DNA from: Arachis hypogaea
Lineage: Eukaryota; Streptophyta; Magnoliopsida; Fabales; Fabaceae
DNA: 64,000 nucleotides
Reading direction: 5' to 3'
Assembly: GCF_003086295.3 (NCBI RefSeq)
Contig: NC_092053.1
Location: 84,753,671 to 84,817,670, forward strand
The notes beneath the pieces are model-generated. The model ran no database searches and was not told where the DNA came from. It saw only the letters and a program-made list of their open reading frames with translations. Below are positions 21,784-33,735 of the stretch, one piece after another (the first letter of the stretch is position 1; every line of letters begins with the position of its first letter). A program made the translations under genes and the position numbers.

Positions 21784-23086
21784 CATTGGCAGATGCAGAA
21801 GGATGGGTAAATTGAGAGGTCTGCTGTTGGGTATTCTGTGGTCCTTGGATTGCCTTAGGTGAGGTGCTCTGTAAGGCTGATTCTGATTCTGCTGCCTGTT
21901 GTTGTTGTTATTCCACCTCTGATTTCCCTGATTATCTCTGCCTCCTCTGTTGTTGTTGTTGTCCCTCTAATTCTGGTTAGAATTGTCTTGCCATCCGTGG
22001 TTGTAATTGCCACCTTGATTGTACCCTTGGTTGGGGTGGTCATAGAAGTTATGTGCAGCTGCCATGGTGTTGTCTTCCTGCTGGAGTTGCGGACATTCAT
22101 CAGTATAGTGGCTATAATCAGCGCAGATTCTACAAACTCTTTGTGGGACTAACTGTTGGTTTTGCTGTGGTGGAGAAGGTTGAGCTTGCTGAACTTGTTG
22201 TTGATTCAATTGCATTTGCTTCAGCAAGTTAGTCATTTCACAGATACTCTGAGTCAAAGCAGTAGTCTCTCTGCTAGAGGATACTTCTGCAACGGCTTTT
22301 GAGCGGCCTTGTTTCTGCCTGTGATTCCTAGTAGATTCAACTAAGTCACTGATCAATTGCCATGCCTCGTCAGTGGTCTTGTACTTTTTCATAGACCCAT
22401 TGCTAGCACTTTCCAATGTGGTCATATCTTGGGGCCTCATGCCCTGTGTGACATAACTGAGTAACACTAGCTTGTCAATCATATGGTGGGGGCAATTGAT
22501 CCTGAACAATCATGGAAATATCTTTCCTCAGTTTATCAGTAACTTCGGCTGGAAAGAACTTTTCCAAGAATTCTCTTCTCAGTGTATCCCAGTTGGATAC
22601 AGTTGCTGCTACTTGAGTGTAGTACCACTCTCTTGCCTTTCCCTCAAGAGAAAACGGGAAAGCTTTCAGCAAAATTGAAGTTTCATCTGCACCATCACGC
22701 CTGACAGTAGAACAGGCTGCCTGAAAATCTCTCAGGTGCTTGATAGGTTCTTGAGCAGGTAAGCCATGAAACTTGGGCATCAAATTGAGTAGTGCGGTCT
22801 TTATTTCAAAGTCTGTAGCTACCGCTGGATGATGCGCTTGAAATGGTTGCATTATAAAATCAGGGGCTCCAGCCTCCTGGATAGTAACTATCCTGGCTGC
22901 TGCCATGTTACCTGCACGTAAAACAACCAAATCAGTAAAACGGGGGTTGGTTTCTTTCTCAAATGACGTTTCAGATCCGCCCTCAGAGAGGACTAACCGA
23001 CGCTGAGCTTGCCTTATTCGTGAAATAGTTCTTTCAATCTCAGGATCGAATATTAGGAAGCTTGGATCAGGAAGTGAACGTTTCAT
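21784..23086 (-). pseudogene. gag of A, N-terminal part
   Basis: The first frame (22475-23086) begins MKRSLPDPSF and holds the Gag capsid-like region (KTALLNLMPKFHGLPAQEP, AREWYYTQV, RREFLEKFFPAE). A deletion with frameshift near 22500 removes roughly 18 codons compared with D. The second frame (21967-22509) continues and includes a CCHC zinc knuckle, CRICADYSHYTDEC, then an Asn/Gln/Gly-rich segment. A TAG lies at 21967-21969. The gene continues at 20214-20327 and then at 8520-8992. Confidence 0.85.
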
Positions 23087-23178
23087 CTAACGAAAGAAAC
23101 AAGCAGCTCATAGTAGCAGAATAAAATGAAATGCAAATAAATAAATTCCAATTAATAACTTTAGCAATCTATTGCAAC

Positions 23179-23196
23179 TCCCTGGCAACGACGCCA
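23179..23196 (-). other. Degenerate PBS of A
   Basis: The sense strand reads TGGCGTCGTTGCCAGGGA, two mismatches from the tRNA-Asp complement. It lies 5 nt from the 5' LTR. Confidence 0.75.
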
Positions 23197-23201
23197 AAAA
23201 T

Positions 23202-24646
23202 TGATGCTGGCGGAAATTGGCGAGTTAAGAATGATGATAAAATATGCGTTGCAAGTATAGTTCTCAACTAACCAGAAATCTGCTTATCAATTTAAAAGGG
23301 TGTCACAGAAATTAAAATTAAAATACTGGGAGTATGAATCCCAGGTCGTCTCCCAACGAGTTGCAGAAAAGTGTGCTATTTTATTAATCAAATGTTTTCA
23401 AAAATAATTATATAAATTTAAATAAAGCCTTGACTGGGAATTGATTAGCTGGAAGCCCTATTCTTATTGCAGTACTCTCAAGATTAATTGATAATTGAGG
23501 GTTATTATGTTTAGTTGTCCCTTACTAACTAAGGGAAAGTTAAACAAGTTGGAATGCTGTTCTATCCACAAGTTCCAATCCGCTCTTGGGAGGATTGGTG
23601 TGAGTGACTAGAGAGCAATCTAATAATAAACCCAGCTACAATCTTTCTCTTGAGCATCCCAAATCAAGGGGTTCTTTCAATCAACTCCCCATCAAGTTAG
23701 GGAACTACTCACTCATTGTAAATGAAGAATTGATAACATAAGAAAGGGAATTAAAGAAAGACATGATAAATAATGATCAAAAGATTAATTAAAAATAAAA
23801 GTAATTCTTGTATTAATGAATGCTAAAATAATCCGATAGTAAAATTAAGTAAGTTACGGAACATGGAAGAGTAAGAGACAAGTAAAGAGAACGAACAAGA
23901 ATGTCGAAGTCTTGATGAGGCAATAACTCTTCTAAATATCCCAATGCAAAACAATGAACATAACAAATCCTAAAAACTATGAATGTGTAGAGAGAAAACC
24001 TAGAGGAGAGGAAAACTAGATCTAAAAACTAAAAACTATGCGGAATGAATGTTGTTGTTGGTTTCTGCATGTTCTCTGGCTCTAGTCTGCTTTTCTGGGC
24101 CGAAAACTGGGTCAAAATAAGGCCCGAACCAGCGATTTTGCAGATTATGCAGATTGCGCATGTCACACGGTCGCGTCATCCATGCGGCCGCGTCATTCGG
24201 CTTTCTGTTTTTCCATGCAGTCGCATCATCCATGCGGCCGCGTCATTTGTGCTATTCCATGCCGCGCGGTCGCGTCATCCATGCGGCCGCGTCACTGTGA
24301 TTTCCTCTTCTTCGCGCGGTCGCGTGAGCCATGCGGCCGCGTCACTTCTCGCTGGTCATCTCCTCGATTCCTTGTGTTCCTTCCACTTTTGCAAGCTTCC
24401 TTTCAAATCTCCAACTCATTCATGCCCTATAAAGCCTGAAACACTTAACACACAGATCACGGTATCGAATGGAATAAAAGAGAAATAAAATACATAATTA
24501 AAAGTCTCTAGGAAGCAAGTTTTCAATCGTGCGATAACTTTAGGAAGGAATTATAAATGCATGCTTATTTAATGAATAAGTGGGTAAAGATCATGATAAA
24601 ACCACACAATTAAACACAATATAAACCATAAAATAGTGGTTTATCA
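23202..24646 (-). repeat. 5' LTR of element A
   Basis: This is the complete 1445-bp LTR, TGATGCTGGCGG to GGTTTATCA on the plus strand. Its right part matches 1-834. U3 carries four CGCG-dyad modules at about 24165-24345. It ends against interrupted D LTR sequence. Confidence 0.9.
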
Positions 24647-25730
24647 GAGGCCTGTACGCGTACTGTGCGCTTACGCGCCGATGTGCGCACGTGATTTTTT
24701 AAGAAGAAAACGTGACCAGCAATTTCAGGCAGTTGCAGGCCCTGTTTTGGGGTAGAATTTTGGAGGGAAAAGCTTAAGAAGACCAAGGATTAGGAGGGTT
24801 GGACAATTAGTCATAATTCTAGATATTTTGGGTAGTTAGTTACATTTTGCTTTTAGAGAGAGAAACTCCAACTTCTCTCTAGGATTTTACTCTCTCCATT
24901 AAAATACTCCTTTGATTTCTTGGTGGGATCCATTGCTAAATCACTTTTACTTTGATACAAGTTGTAGATCTACTCTTCTTCTACTCTCAATTAGTGTTCT
25001 TTTGATTCTATCTCTTGGATCTAGATTTGTTACTTTGTTACTTTAAACTTTGGTTAATGAATTGAGGAATTTCATTTAATTGCTTGATTGTTGATGATTA
25101 CTTGGATTAGATAGCTTTAATTCAATTCTTTTCTCTCAATTACATCATGTCTTATATGATTGCCAACCAATTGTTTGTGACAATGACAACCCTAGCTATG
25201 GAGTAGATTTCTCTTACTTGGCTTAGGGGTTGAGTTGTTGGAGACACTTGAGTAGTTGATATCAATTATTGATTAGGAATTGAGAATTGCTAATTGACTT
25301 GGAGTGCACTAAAGCTAGACTTCCCTAGGGTGAGACTAGGATTTGTGACTCAAGTTAGTTACTCTCACTTGACTTTCCTCCATTATTAGGGGGTTAACTA
25401 AGTTAAGCAATAATCAATTCTTATCACAATTGGAGGAAGCTATAATGATGGAACTTCCAATACTCACCCTTAGCCAAGGCTTTTATCTCAATTAATTGTT
25501 AGTTACTTTTGCTAGCTTGAATTCTTGTATCAACTCTCAAAACCACAAAAGACTTCCTAATCGAAGATCTGCATTCTAAGGCAAATCCTAGGGAGAACGA
25601 CCTGGGATCAATACTCTCAGTCATAGATTATAGAATTGTTTGATGCGATATTTGCGTCTTGGTTAGACTATAATCACGATTGGATTCATTGCTAATTTCT
25701 AATCCGGCATAAGAATATTCCGTTCATCCA
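24647..25730 (+). repeat. 5' LTR of D, left end removed by A insertion
   Basis: The segment lacks genes and ends about 3 nt before a PBS. It contains an AGAGAGAGAAACTCC leader motif like other LTRs of this lineage. The U3 start lies left of A, outside the window. Confidence 0.75.
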
Positions 25731-25732
25731 AA

Positions 25733-25750
25733 TAGCGCCGTTGTTGGGGA
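25733..25750 (+). other. PBS of D, variant of tRNA-Asp type
   Basis: TAGCGCCGTTGTTGGGGA differs at two positions from TGGCGCCGTTGCCGGGGA. A GTTAGTGTAAATATG stretch follows shortly after, similar to leaders of E and L. Confidence 0.75.
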
Positions 25751-25906
25751 CTTGCTTATTTGTGCCATTCTATTGGTTAGTGTAAATATGTTAATATGTG
25801 GATATTTGCATTTCTCTCTTGATTGTTTGTTTGCTTGATTGTTAGTTTGGATTAATCTTTGCTTAAGTACCACTTGATATCATGAGCTTCTTATCTCCTT
25901 CATTGT

Positions 25907-28900
25907 ATGACGTGTTCACTACCGAATCTGAGCTTAGCACCATTTGATTCGGAAATTGAAAGAACTTTGCTTCATATTAGGCAAGCCTGGAGGTGGTTAG
26001 ACTTTGAGGAAGGTGAAAAGGTTTTTACCAATTCACCAACCATATCACCGTCATCCAACGAAGGCCCTAATTACTCTTCCGTTGATACTACTAATAGTTC
26101 TTCTTTTGATCTAGGTGTTGACAATATGGCCGCTCCAAGGAGAGTTACTCTCAAAGAAGCAGGTGCACCGGAATTTGTTCTCCAACCTCTTCATGTGCTT
26201 CATCCCAACTTGAATGCAAACTTCAAACTCAAGACCGCTCTCATCAATCTTCTACCAAAGTTCCATGGACTTCCCGCACAAGATCCAATTAGACACCTCA
26301 AGGACTTCCATGGTGTATGCTTGACCACTAGGCGGGAAGGATCCGATAAAGTGGCCATATGGTTGTTTGCCTTCCCTTTCTCTCTTAAGGGAAGAGCCAA
26401 GGAGTGGTTTTATACCTTGCCTAGTGATGTTGTCTCTAATTGGGACTTGCTTAGAAGAGAATTCCATGATAAATTCATGCCCGTAGAAATGACGGACAAG
26501 CTAAGGAAGGAGATCTCTTGTATTGTACAAGGCGAGATGGAAACCCTATATGAATATTGGAAACAGTTTCACAAACTTCTTGACTCATGTTCCAACCACA
26601 TGATTGACATTCAAGTATTGCTTAGCTATGTTTGCCAAGGCATGAGGAAGCAAGATAAGAATCTATTGGATGCCTCAAGCAATGGTTCTTTGTCAAAGTA
26701 TAGGACGGCGGAGGAGGCATGGCAACTCATTACCAACTTAGCCGAGTCCACTCAACATGCTTGACGGAGAATCAACCGCCCAAAGGCCGTGAATGAAGTC
26801 TCTTCTAGTGGTGAGACCGCCACCGTTACCAAAACCTTGTGTGAGATGACAAGCGTTCTAAAGCAACTCCAAGTGAATCAACCACAACCTCCACCCTCTC
26901 CTCAACACCAACAAAGCCAACAATTGGTCCCCCAAAAAGTATGCGGAATTTGCTCATGTTACTCTCACTACACGGATGAATGTCCGAGTCTCCAAGAAGA
27001 TAACACTCTAGCGGCTACCCACAACTTTTATGATCGCTCCTACTATAAACGTCCCAATCAAGGATACCATTCAAAAGGGAGCAATTACAACTAAGGGTAC
27101 CCCCAACAAGGAGGAAATTATAACCAAGGGAGTAACAACTCTAATCAAGGTTGGAGGGATAGCTCGAACCAAGGTTGGCGGGACAATTGTCAACAAGGAG
27201 GAAGGGACAATGGAGGTAACCAAAGATGGAACACCAACAATCCACAAAATCGATACTCACAAAACCCTCTAAATCAACAATCTAACCAAGGAAGGAACTA
27301 TCAAACCTACCTACCACCTCGTAGACAACCACTTCTACCCAACCAATCACAAGCACCACAAATCACATATCCTTCCACTTCTTCAAATCAACATGAGACA
27401 CTCCGGTCCATACTCCAAGGGCAAAAGAAACTCCAAAATACACACAACTCAAGTCTTAATGGTCTCACTTCCACCCTTCAAGCCCTCATTGCTCGCATGG
27501 AGCCACCTTCTACCTCCACTCCTCAAGCTCCAAACTCTAGTGCCATACCTTCTCAACCTCTACCCAGGCCCAAAGGTGGCATCAACACCGTAACCTTGAG
27601 GTCCGAAACTCAATTGAAAGAAAGGGACTCAAAGGCACCTAGTCCAATGATAGTAACTCAAGAGGAGAATGAATTTGAGATAGAAGAAATTGAAGAGGAG
27701 GAGGAAGCACATCTGATAGTTGAAGATGAAGACCCTCAACCAAGGAGTAAAGTCCCTAGAGAGGAGCAAGTCTTAGAGGAAGTGGCTCGACCAATTCCAT
27801 TTCCTACGTTGGCAAGAAAGGCTAAGAAGCATGTAGAACTTGACCAAAAAATGGTAGAGATGTTCAAGAAAGTGGAGGTAACTATCCCTCTCTTTGCGAA
27901 ATTTCTTAAGGACTTGTGTATGAACAAAGATAGAATCCATGAGTTAGAAACCATTCCATTGTGGAGTTCTATTTCGGCTTTGATGGGAGCCACCCCGGAA
28001 AAGTGTGTTGATCCGGGCCCTTGCTTAGTCCAATTCATTGATTGTATGTGTGACCTTGGTGCATGCGTTAGCATTATGCCTCTTTCCGTTTATCATATGT
28101 TGAAGCTCCCACCATTGAAGCGGTCGGCGGCTAGGATTGTCTTGGCGGACAAGAGTATAATAACCGTGACGGGTATTGCAGAAGATGTGTTGGTCAACAT
28201 AAAGGGTTTGATATTCCCAATTGATTTCCATATCCTTGAGATGCCACCAAGTGAATCTGAAAGGACATCATCTATCCTACTTTGGAGGCCATTTTTGAGG
28301 ACCTCTAGATTCAAGTTGGATGTCCATTCGGGAACCTACTCATTTGAGATATATGGGAGAGTTGTAAGTTTTATCAGCAATGAGGCACCCACCGGAGAAC
28401 CATTCCATATTCCGGTGTGATTTAATTGACTACATTGTGGACGAAGTGTATTATGCAAAGCTAGATGAGAAACACATGATTGAAGAAAATGGTGGAGACT
28501 CAAGTCAAGAGAAAAAGCTAGAATTGAATCCACTACCACCCCACCTAAGGTACTCATACCTTGATGAAGCCCACAAGTTCCCGGTAATTATAGCAAGGGA
28601 AGTAAATCCTCAACAAGAAGAGAAGTTGCTATGTATTTTCAAGAAAAACAAAATGGCAATAGGGTGGAGCTTGGCAGATCTAGTGGGGATAAGTCCCCAA
28701 GTGTGTGAGCACCAGATCTTTTTAGAAGAAGAAGCTAGTCCCGTTAGACAACCTCAAAGACGATTAAATCCTACTATTTTAGAGGTTGTCAAGGAGGTAA
28801 CCTGGTTACTCAAGGCGGACATCATCTACCCTATTTCGGATAGTGAATGCGTGAGTCCCGTTCAAGTTGTACCAAAGAAATCTGGGGTAACCACAATCAA

Positions 28901-29032
28901 GAATGAAAGCGGGGAGCTCATAGCAACACGGGTGCAAAACTCTTGGCGAGTATGCTTAGACTACCGAAGGTTGAACTCGGCCACTAGAAAAGATCATTTT
29001 CCACTTTCGTTTATCGATCAAATGCTCGATCG
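25907..29032 (+). pseudogene. gag-protease-RT (first part) of D
   Basis: The ATG at 25907 opens MTCSLPNLSLAPFDSEIERT, aligning with the A gag start. Gag capsid-like motifs are KTALINLLPKFHGLPAQDP, KEWFYTLPSD and RREFHDKFMPVEM. A zinc knuckle CGICSCYSHYTDEC follows, then a Gln/Asn-rich linker, TLRSETQLK, an acidic stretch, and a protease with CDLGACVSIMPLS. RT begins with RQPQRRLNPTILEVV and RVCLDYRRLN. Stops occur at 26762-26764 (TGA) and 27092-27094 (TAA), and a frameshift lies near 28375-28420. Otherwise the gag-protease frame is continuous, so this lineage reads Gag and Pol in one frame. RT stops at FIDQMLDRL, where E is inserted. Confidence 0.88.
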
Positions 29033-29037
29033 ATTAT

Positions 29038-30515
29038 TAACGAACTGATTGCTGCTAGTAAAGCATTTTATAAAAATAATCGCGTTGCAAGTATAGTTTC
29101 TAAACCAACAGAGAATCCTTTCGTACAAAAGTTTAGTTGTCACAAGTAACAAAACCCAATAAAATTTATAACCGAAGTATTTAAACCTCAGGTCGTCTTC
29201 TCAAAGAATTGCAGGGAAGTATTAATTATTATTGGTTATGAAATTGTATCTTTTTGGGATTTTTGAAATAAGGAACAAGAAAAAAATTGGCAAGAAAGTA
29301 AATTAATAACTAGGAAAGCTCTTGGCAAGGTATGAGAACTGAAAATCCCATCCTAGTTATCCTTATCAGGTGTGATGAGAATTTTTTATTGCTCCCACTT
29401 AGTTAACCCTTACTAAATAAAGGAAAGTCAAGTGGACTAATCAACTTGATTCCTCAAGTCCTAGTCAACTCCTATGGAAAGACTAGCTTTAGAGGGATCT
29501 AAATTAATCAACAAATTCCAATTTTCAATCAACAGCTGAGTTTGACAACTCAAGTGTCACCAATTACTCAACCAGAGCCAAAAAGGAAAAAAATCCAAAT
29601 TATTTATATCATAAACAGAATAAAGCAATCTTAAATCTGAAATACCTCAATGTGTATTAAATAAGAAAATCAATTCCAACATGGGATTCATAAATCAAAT
29701 TGGCAACATCAAGTAATCAACTAAAGTAATAGAATGAATAAAAGTAGAAGAGAAACTAAAGTAAAGGAACATTGAACCTAGAATGAAGAAATAACCATAA
29801 ATTAAGAGAAATCATAATCCTAAAAACCTAAGAGAGAGGAAAGAGCCTCTTTCTCTCTAGAACTACATCTAAAACCTAAAAATTATGAATTATGGAATGT
29901 ATGTTGAATGAATTATTTGATTCCCTCATTCTCCAGCCTTTATTCTGTGTTTCTGGACATGGATTTGGGCCGAAAAAGGGCCCAAAAATCGCTGGGGGCG
30001 ACTTCTACAATTTTTTGCATGTGGTGTCCATCATGCGTGCGCGTGGGTCACGCGTGTGCATCATCTAGGGATTTTCCTTTTCACGCGTACGCGTCAGTCA
30101 CACGTACACATCACTCATGCTTTTTTCTAGGCGCGCGTTCGTCTCGTCCATGCGTGCGCGCCGCTTGTGTTCTGCGCGAGGCATGCGTCCGCATCATCCA
30201 TGCGTGCACGTCGCTGTCATTTCCTTCAAAACTCCATTTTGTGCGTTCCTTCCATTTTTGCATGTTTCCTTTTTGTCCGCTAAGCCATTCCTGCCCTATG
30301 AAGCCTGCAAATACTTAACACACAGATCACGGCATCGAATGGTAATAAAGGATAATTAAAATTAATATTTTTAAGGCATAGGAAACATGTTTTCACATAT
30401 ATCGTATAATAAGGAAGGAATTGTAAAATCATGCCAATTATATGAATAAGTGGGTGAAGAATTGATAAAAACACTCAATTGAGCACAAGATGAATCATAA
30501 AATAGTAGTTTATCA
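29038..30515 (-). repeat. 3' LTR of element E
   Basis: It runs from TAACGAACTGATTGCTGC (canonical TG mutated to TA at the U5 end) to GTAGTTTATCA on the plus strand. It pairs with 46640-47690 plus 49451-49862. ACGCG/GTGCG modules lie at about 30020-30215. Confidence 0.9.
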
Positions 30516-30530
30516 ACCTCCCCACACTTA
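30516..30530 (-). other. PPT of E
   Basis: TAAGTGTGGGGAGGT in sense, abutting the LTR; identical to the PPTs of A and M. Confidence 0.88.
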
Positions 30531-32055
30531 AATATTAGCATGTCCTCACGCTAAATTCACGAGAAACGGAAAAAGAGTGAAGGTAGAATGGTGGAATCTC
30601 TGCAATGCAATCTATTCTAAATGCAAGCTACCTAAATGAATCATGCAATTCTAATTATTATCCACTTATATATACATAGAGCTTACATGCGATCAAATTA
30701 AGTCAAATTTTTTAAGGAATCATATATGTAGAACAAAAGGCCAAGCCATATTAAAATATGTTCACAATTGAGTTGAGTTAACAAAAAAATTTGACAAACT
30801 TGCAAGACAAGCAATAATTAAACATGGACATATGGAAATGAGCTATTGAACCCTCACTGGATTTGTGTATACACTCTAGTCACTCAGTGTTTGGGGTTAA
30901 TCACTCTATTCTTCTCTAGTCATGCTTTCTAAAACTTTGTTCTTCATCTAACCAATCAACAAATATTTAATGTACGCATGCAAACATCATGAGGTCTTTT
31001 CAAGGTTGTAATGGGGTTAAGGCAAAGGTGAGGGTATACATATATGGCTAAGTGAGCTATTAATTGAATCCTTGATTAGTCTAAAATTTCGCCTAACATA
31101 TACATACTTTATACAATTTTAAAATGATGCCTAGCTACCTAATTTTTCCACTATGTGCATTGATCTCTTCACCAAACTTATTATTGGGGTAATTTTCTCC
31201 CTTTATTTATTTATTTACTTAATTACTTGAAAAAAAAATTTTTTTGAGAAACATAACATATATCAATGCACATAGTATTTTAATTATTTTGGTCTTACAT
31301 GAGCATGTACCTAATTTCCAAATAATTTATCAATTTAATACCTTTTTCCTATCAACCCATGTTCCCCACGGTTTCCCCATACTTAGTGGATGCACAATCT
31401 CTATCTTAAGCTAACCAAAGATTCAATTTGGGTGTTATTCTATTTGTTTTTCTGCTTAAGGCTAGTGATGTGGTTATAGAACATAAGGGGATTAAAAGGC
31501 TCAAGGTGGCTAACGAGGGTGACTTAAAAGGGTAGGCTTGTTTGGGATAAGTGAGAAAAAATAAGTAATGGCCTCAATCATATGCAAGAATATAAATACA
31601 TTGAATATTGGACATATAGAATGAAACAATGTAAAGTCTGCAAGCATAGAGAAGGAAACACACAAGAAAGAAAATATTTATGGTTAAACAATGTAACCAT
31701 GTAATTAAGCTCAAAAACTCACAGGTTGTGTGTTCTTTGGCTCAAAAACCATATATCAGTTATGTATATCATGCAAGTAGGAATTAAGAGTTTCCATTCA
31801 ACTCAATGTGAATCTTTGAATGGCTCATATAAAAATGAGTATATTCTTTGAAAAATGTTGTCAATTTACCAACATTTATCGCTATATATATAGTGGGTCG
31901 ATTGTTGTGATTCTAAAAAACTAAAATTTCTAGTTTACTCTTTTATTTTCAATTAAACCAAATTATTATATGCTAAAAGGATAAACTAAACTAAATAATC
32001 CATATGTTTCTATATCACAACTAAATAAGCTAAGAGTGCAAATCAAGCTAAATGT
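30531..32055 (-). other. Conserved noncoding region of E
   Basis: This is the counterpart of 850-2298 in A, with no gene. A (TAAAA)n-rich tract lies just to its right at about 32155-32190. The second PPT copy seen in A, L and M was not found here. Confidence 0.6.
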
Positions 32056-33714
32056 CTAAGATATATATACACAGCCCAAAATGCAAAATATAATAAAGTC
32101 GAAATAAACAGAAATACAGCAAAAGAAAATGTGCAAGTACTGAAAGACAATAAGATAAAATAAAATAAAAATAAAATAAAAACACAGAAAAAGAAATAAA
32201 ATAGGATAAAGAGTCTGAAAGTAGTTCACCAAAATAACATATGCCAGAGATGGGTGTGAATAAGTGGTATCTCCGGAAGGGTGCTTTGCTGGTGCCTCAA
32301 TGGCGGCTTGAGGTGATGCAGTCTGTGTGAGTGTCTGGGGATCTGCCTGCTGAAGCGAAGGCTCTGTCTGTAAAGGGACCTGTGGATCGGCTGGCTGTAT
32401 CTGCTGGGGCTCTTCATGATGTAGCGCAGCCTGCTTGGTTCCTGCCTGCATAGCCTCTGCTCGTGCATCATCCTCCTACTCATTCTCCTCCTCCTCAGAT
32501 GGATCTGATGGTGTGTCAGGCTTGGAGGGGATGTCAGGGTGGCCTGACCGGATCATCAACTTCAAATGCTCATAGCATCGCTTGTTGCGACGCTCAGACC
32601 TCTTATATCGCCGCTGGTTGCGGCGCTCCATCTGGTCTAGCCGCTCGAAGAGGCGGTGCACTAAGTGGTAAATGGGCTCGGAAGCAGGTGAGGGTGCTGT
32701 GGGTGTGGGTGGTGTGACAGGTGCTAAAAGGGCATCAGAAGATGTGGCTGCATCAGTGAAGGCAGTGAGAGAGAGCGGTCTGTAGCCCAGATCTATGAAC
32801 TTTCTGCCTTGTGGGATGATCTTCCTACAGCCTGCGGCTGGTGGCTTCTCATCCTCAGGCTCCCAGGGTACCTCAACTCGGCGGCCCAGCTGGGTAATTA
32901 GGTATGGGAAGGGCAGAGTACCTCAAACATGGACTTTAGCCATGGAGTGACGGATGAATCAGGGAAGGTACAGGTCCTTGCCTTCCATCACGTACCAGAT
33001 AAGAGTAATCATGGCAGCTGGCACCTCAGTCTCGTGAGTGCTCGGCATCACATAGTTGCTCAGAATTTGTTGCCATAGCCGAGCCTCATCGTATAGATAA
33101 TTGATCTTGATGCCTTTAGGGTGCATTGTTGATTTACCCATAACCTATGGGACAGCAGGATCAAGAGCTATGGTGCTCTTCACTGCTTTCCAGTCAAAAC
33201 GCATAAACCTCATATCTTCCTCAGCCTTTTGGTAACCATCTGGTTCATCTGACTTAGGCTGGACTTAGAGGATATCTTCAATTGCCTCCTCAGTAACTAG
33301 AATCTGCTTCCTTCTGAGCTGTACTGCATCCAGGGTCGTTTTAAAATAGTTGCAGTAAAATTCACTGACCCAAGATGCATTAACCTCAATTAAGTTCCTC
33401 TCCAGAAAGAACCAGCCTCTCTGTTTTATCTGTTCGGTAGTGTACTGTTGTAGTTCAGCTGGGATTCTGAGGGTTTTTTCCAAGTATAGGTGCCTGTGAG
33501 TCCCAAAGACATCATACTTTAGTTCACAATAACGGTTTGCGAACTTGATCGGATCAGTGGCAGGCACTAGTTGATCTGCTCTTTCTTGCGGAGTAAAGTT
33601 TTTCCCATGCCAGGAATCATCGTGTAGGATATCTAAAATAGTGGTAGATGACTCTCCTCTTTTTCTTTTGCCTGTGCTTGCTTTGGCTTTTTCATTTCCT
33701 TTTGGGTTAGACAT
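32056..33714 (-). pseudogene. ORF2 of E with several stops and a long C-terminal extension
   Basis: The start MSNPKGNEKAKAS at 33714 lies directly after CAG|G. The conserved region contains RYCELKYDVFG, RGWFFLERNLIEV and NYVMPSTHETEVPAAMI, matching A (NRYCEQMFP, MSHYVFPSTHESSF). A basic RRNQRRYKRSERRNKRCY stretch follows, then a Glu-rich end. In-frame stops occur at 33265-33267, near 33145, near 32957, near 32925 and near 32475. The same frame continues after the last stop through a Gln/Pro-rich tail into a run of hydrophobic residues (PILFLFLCFYFIFILF). That run could be a membrane segment or merely a T-rich UTR read in frame. Confidence 0.7.
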
Positions 33715-33735
33715 CCTGAAAAGCAGAGGTTTCAG
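33715..33735 (-). promoter_or_regulatory. Candidate 3' splice site before ORF2 (E)
   Basis: The sense strand reads CCTCTGCTTTTCAG followed by G and ATG, the same arrangement as in A and M although the upstream bases differ. Confidence 0.5.

Larger units (their letters stand above)
1..24646 (-). mobile_element. Element A: Athila-like Ty3/gypsy retrotransposon, 3' end beyond window
   Basis: On the minus strand the order is 5' LTR (23202-24646), tRNA-Asp-type PBS, gag, protease, RT, RNase H, integrase, conserved hairpin, CGCG-rich UTR, ORF2, PPT and a partial 3' LTR (1-834). The gag region is split by element B (8998-20208) and by solo LTR C (20333-21778). Every coding part has stops or frameshifts. 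The two LTRs differ by roughly 3% in the stretches compared by eye. A lies inside the 5' LTR of element D. The Athila assignment rests on the PBS, the ORF2 position and the pol motifs. Confidence 0.85.
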
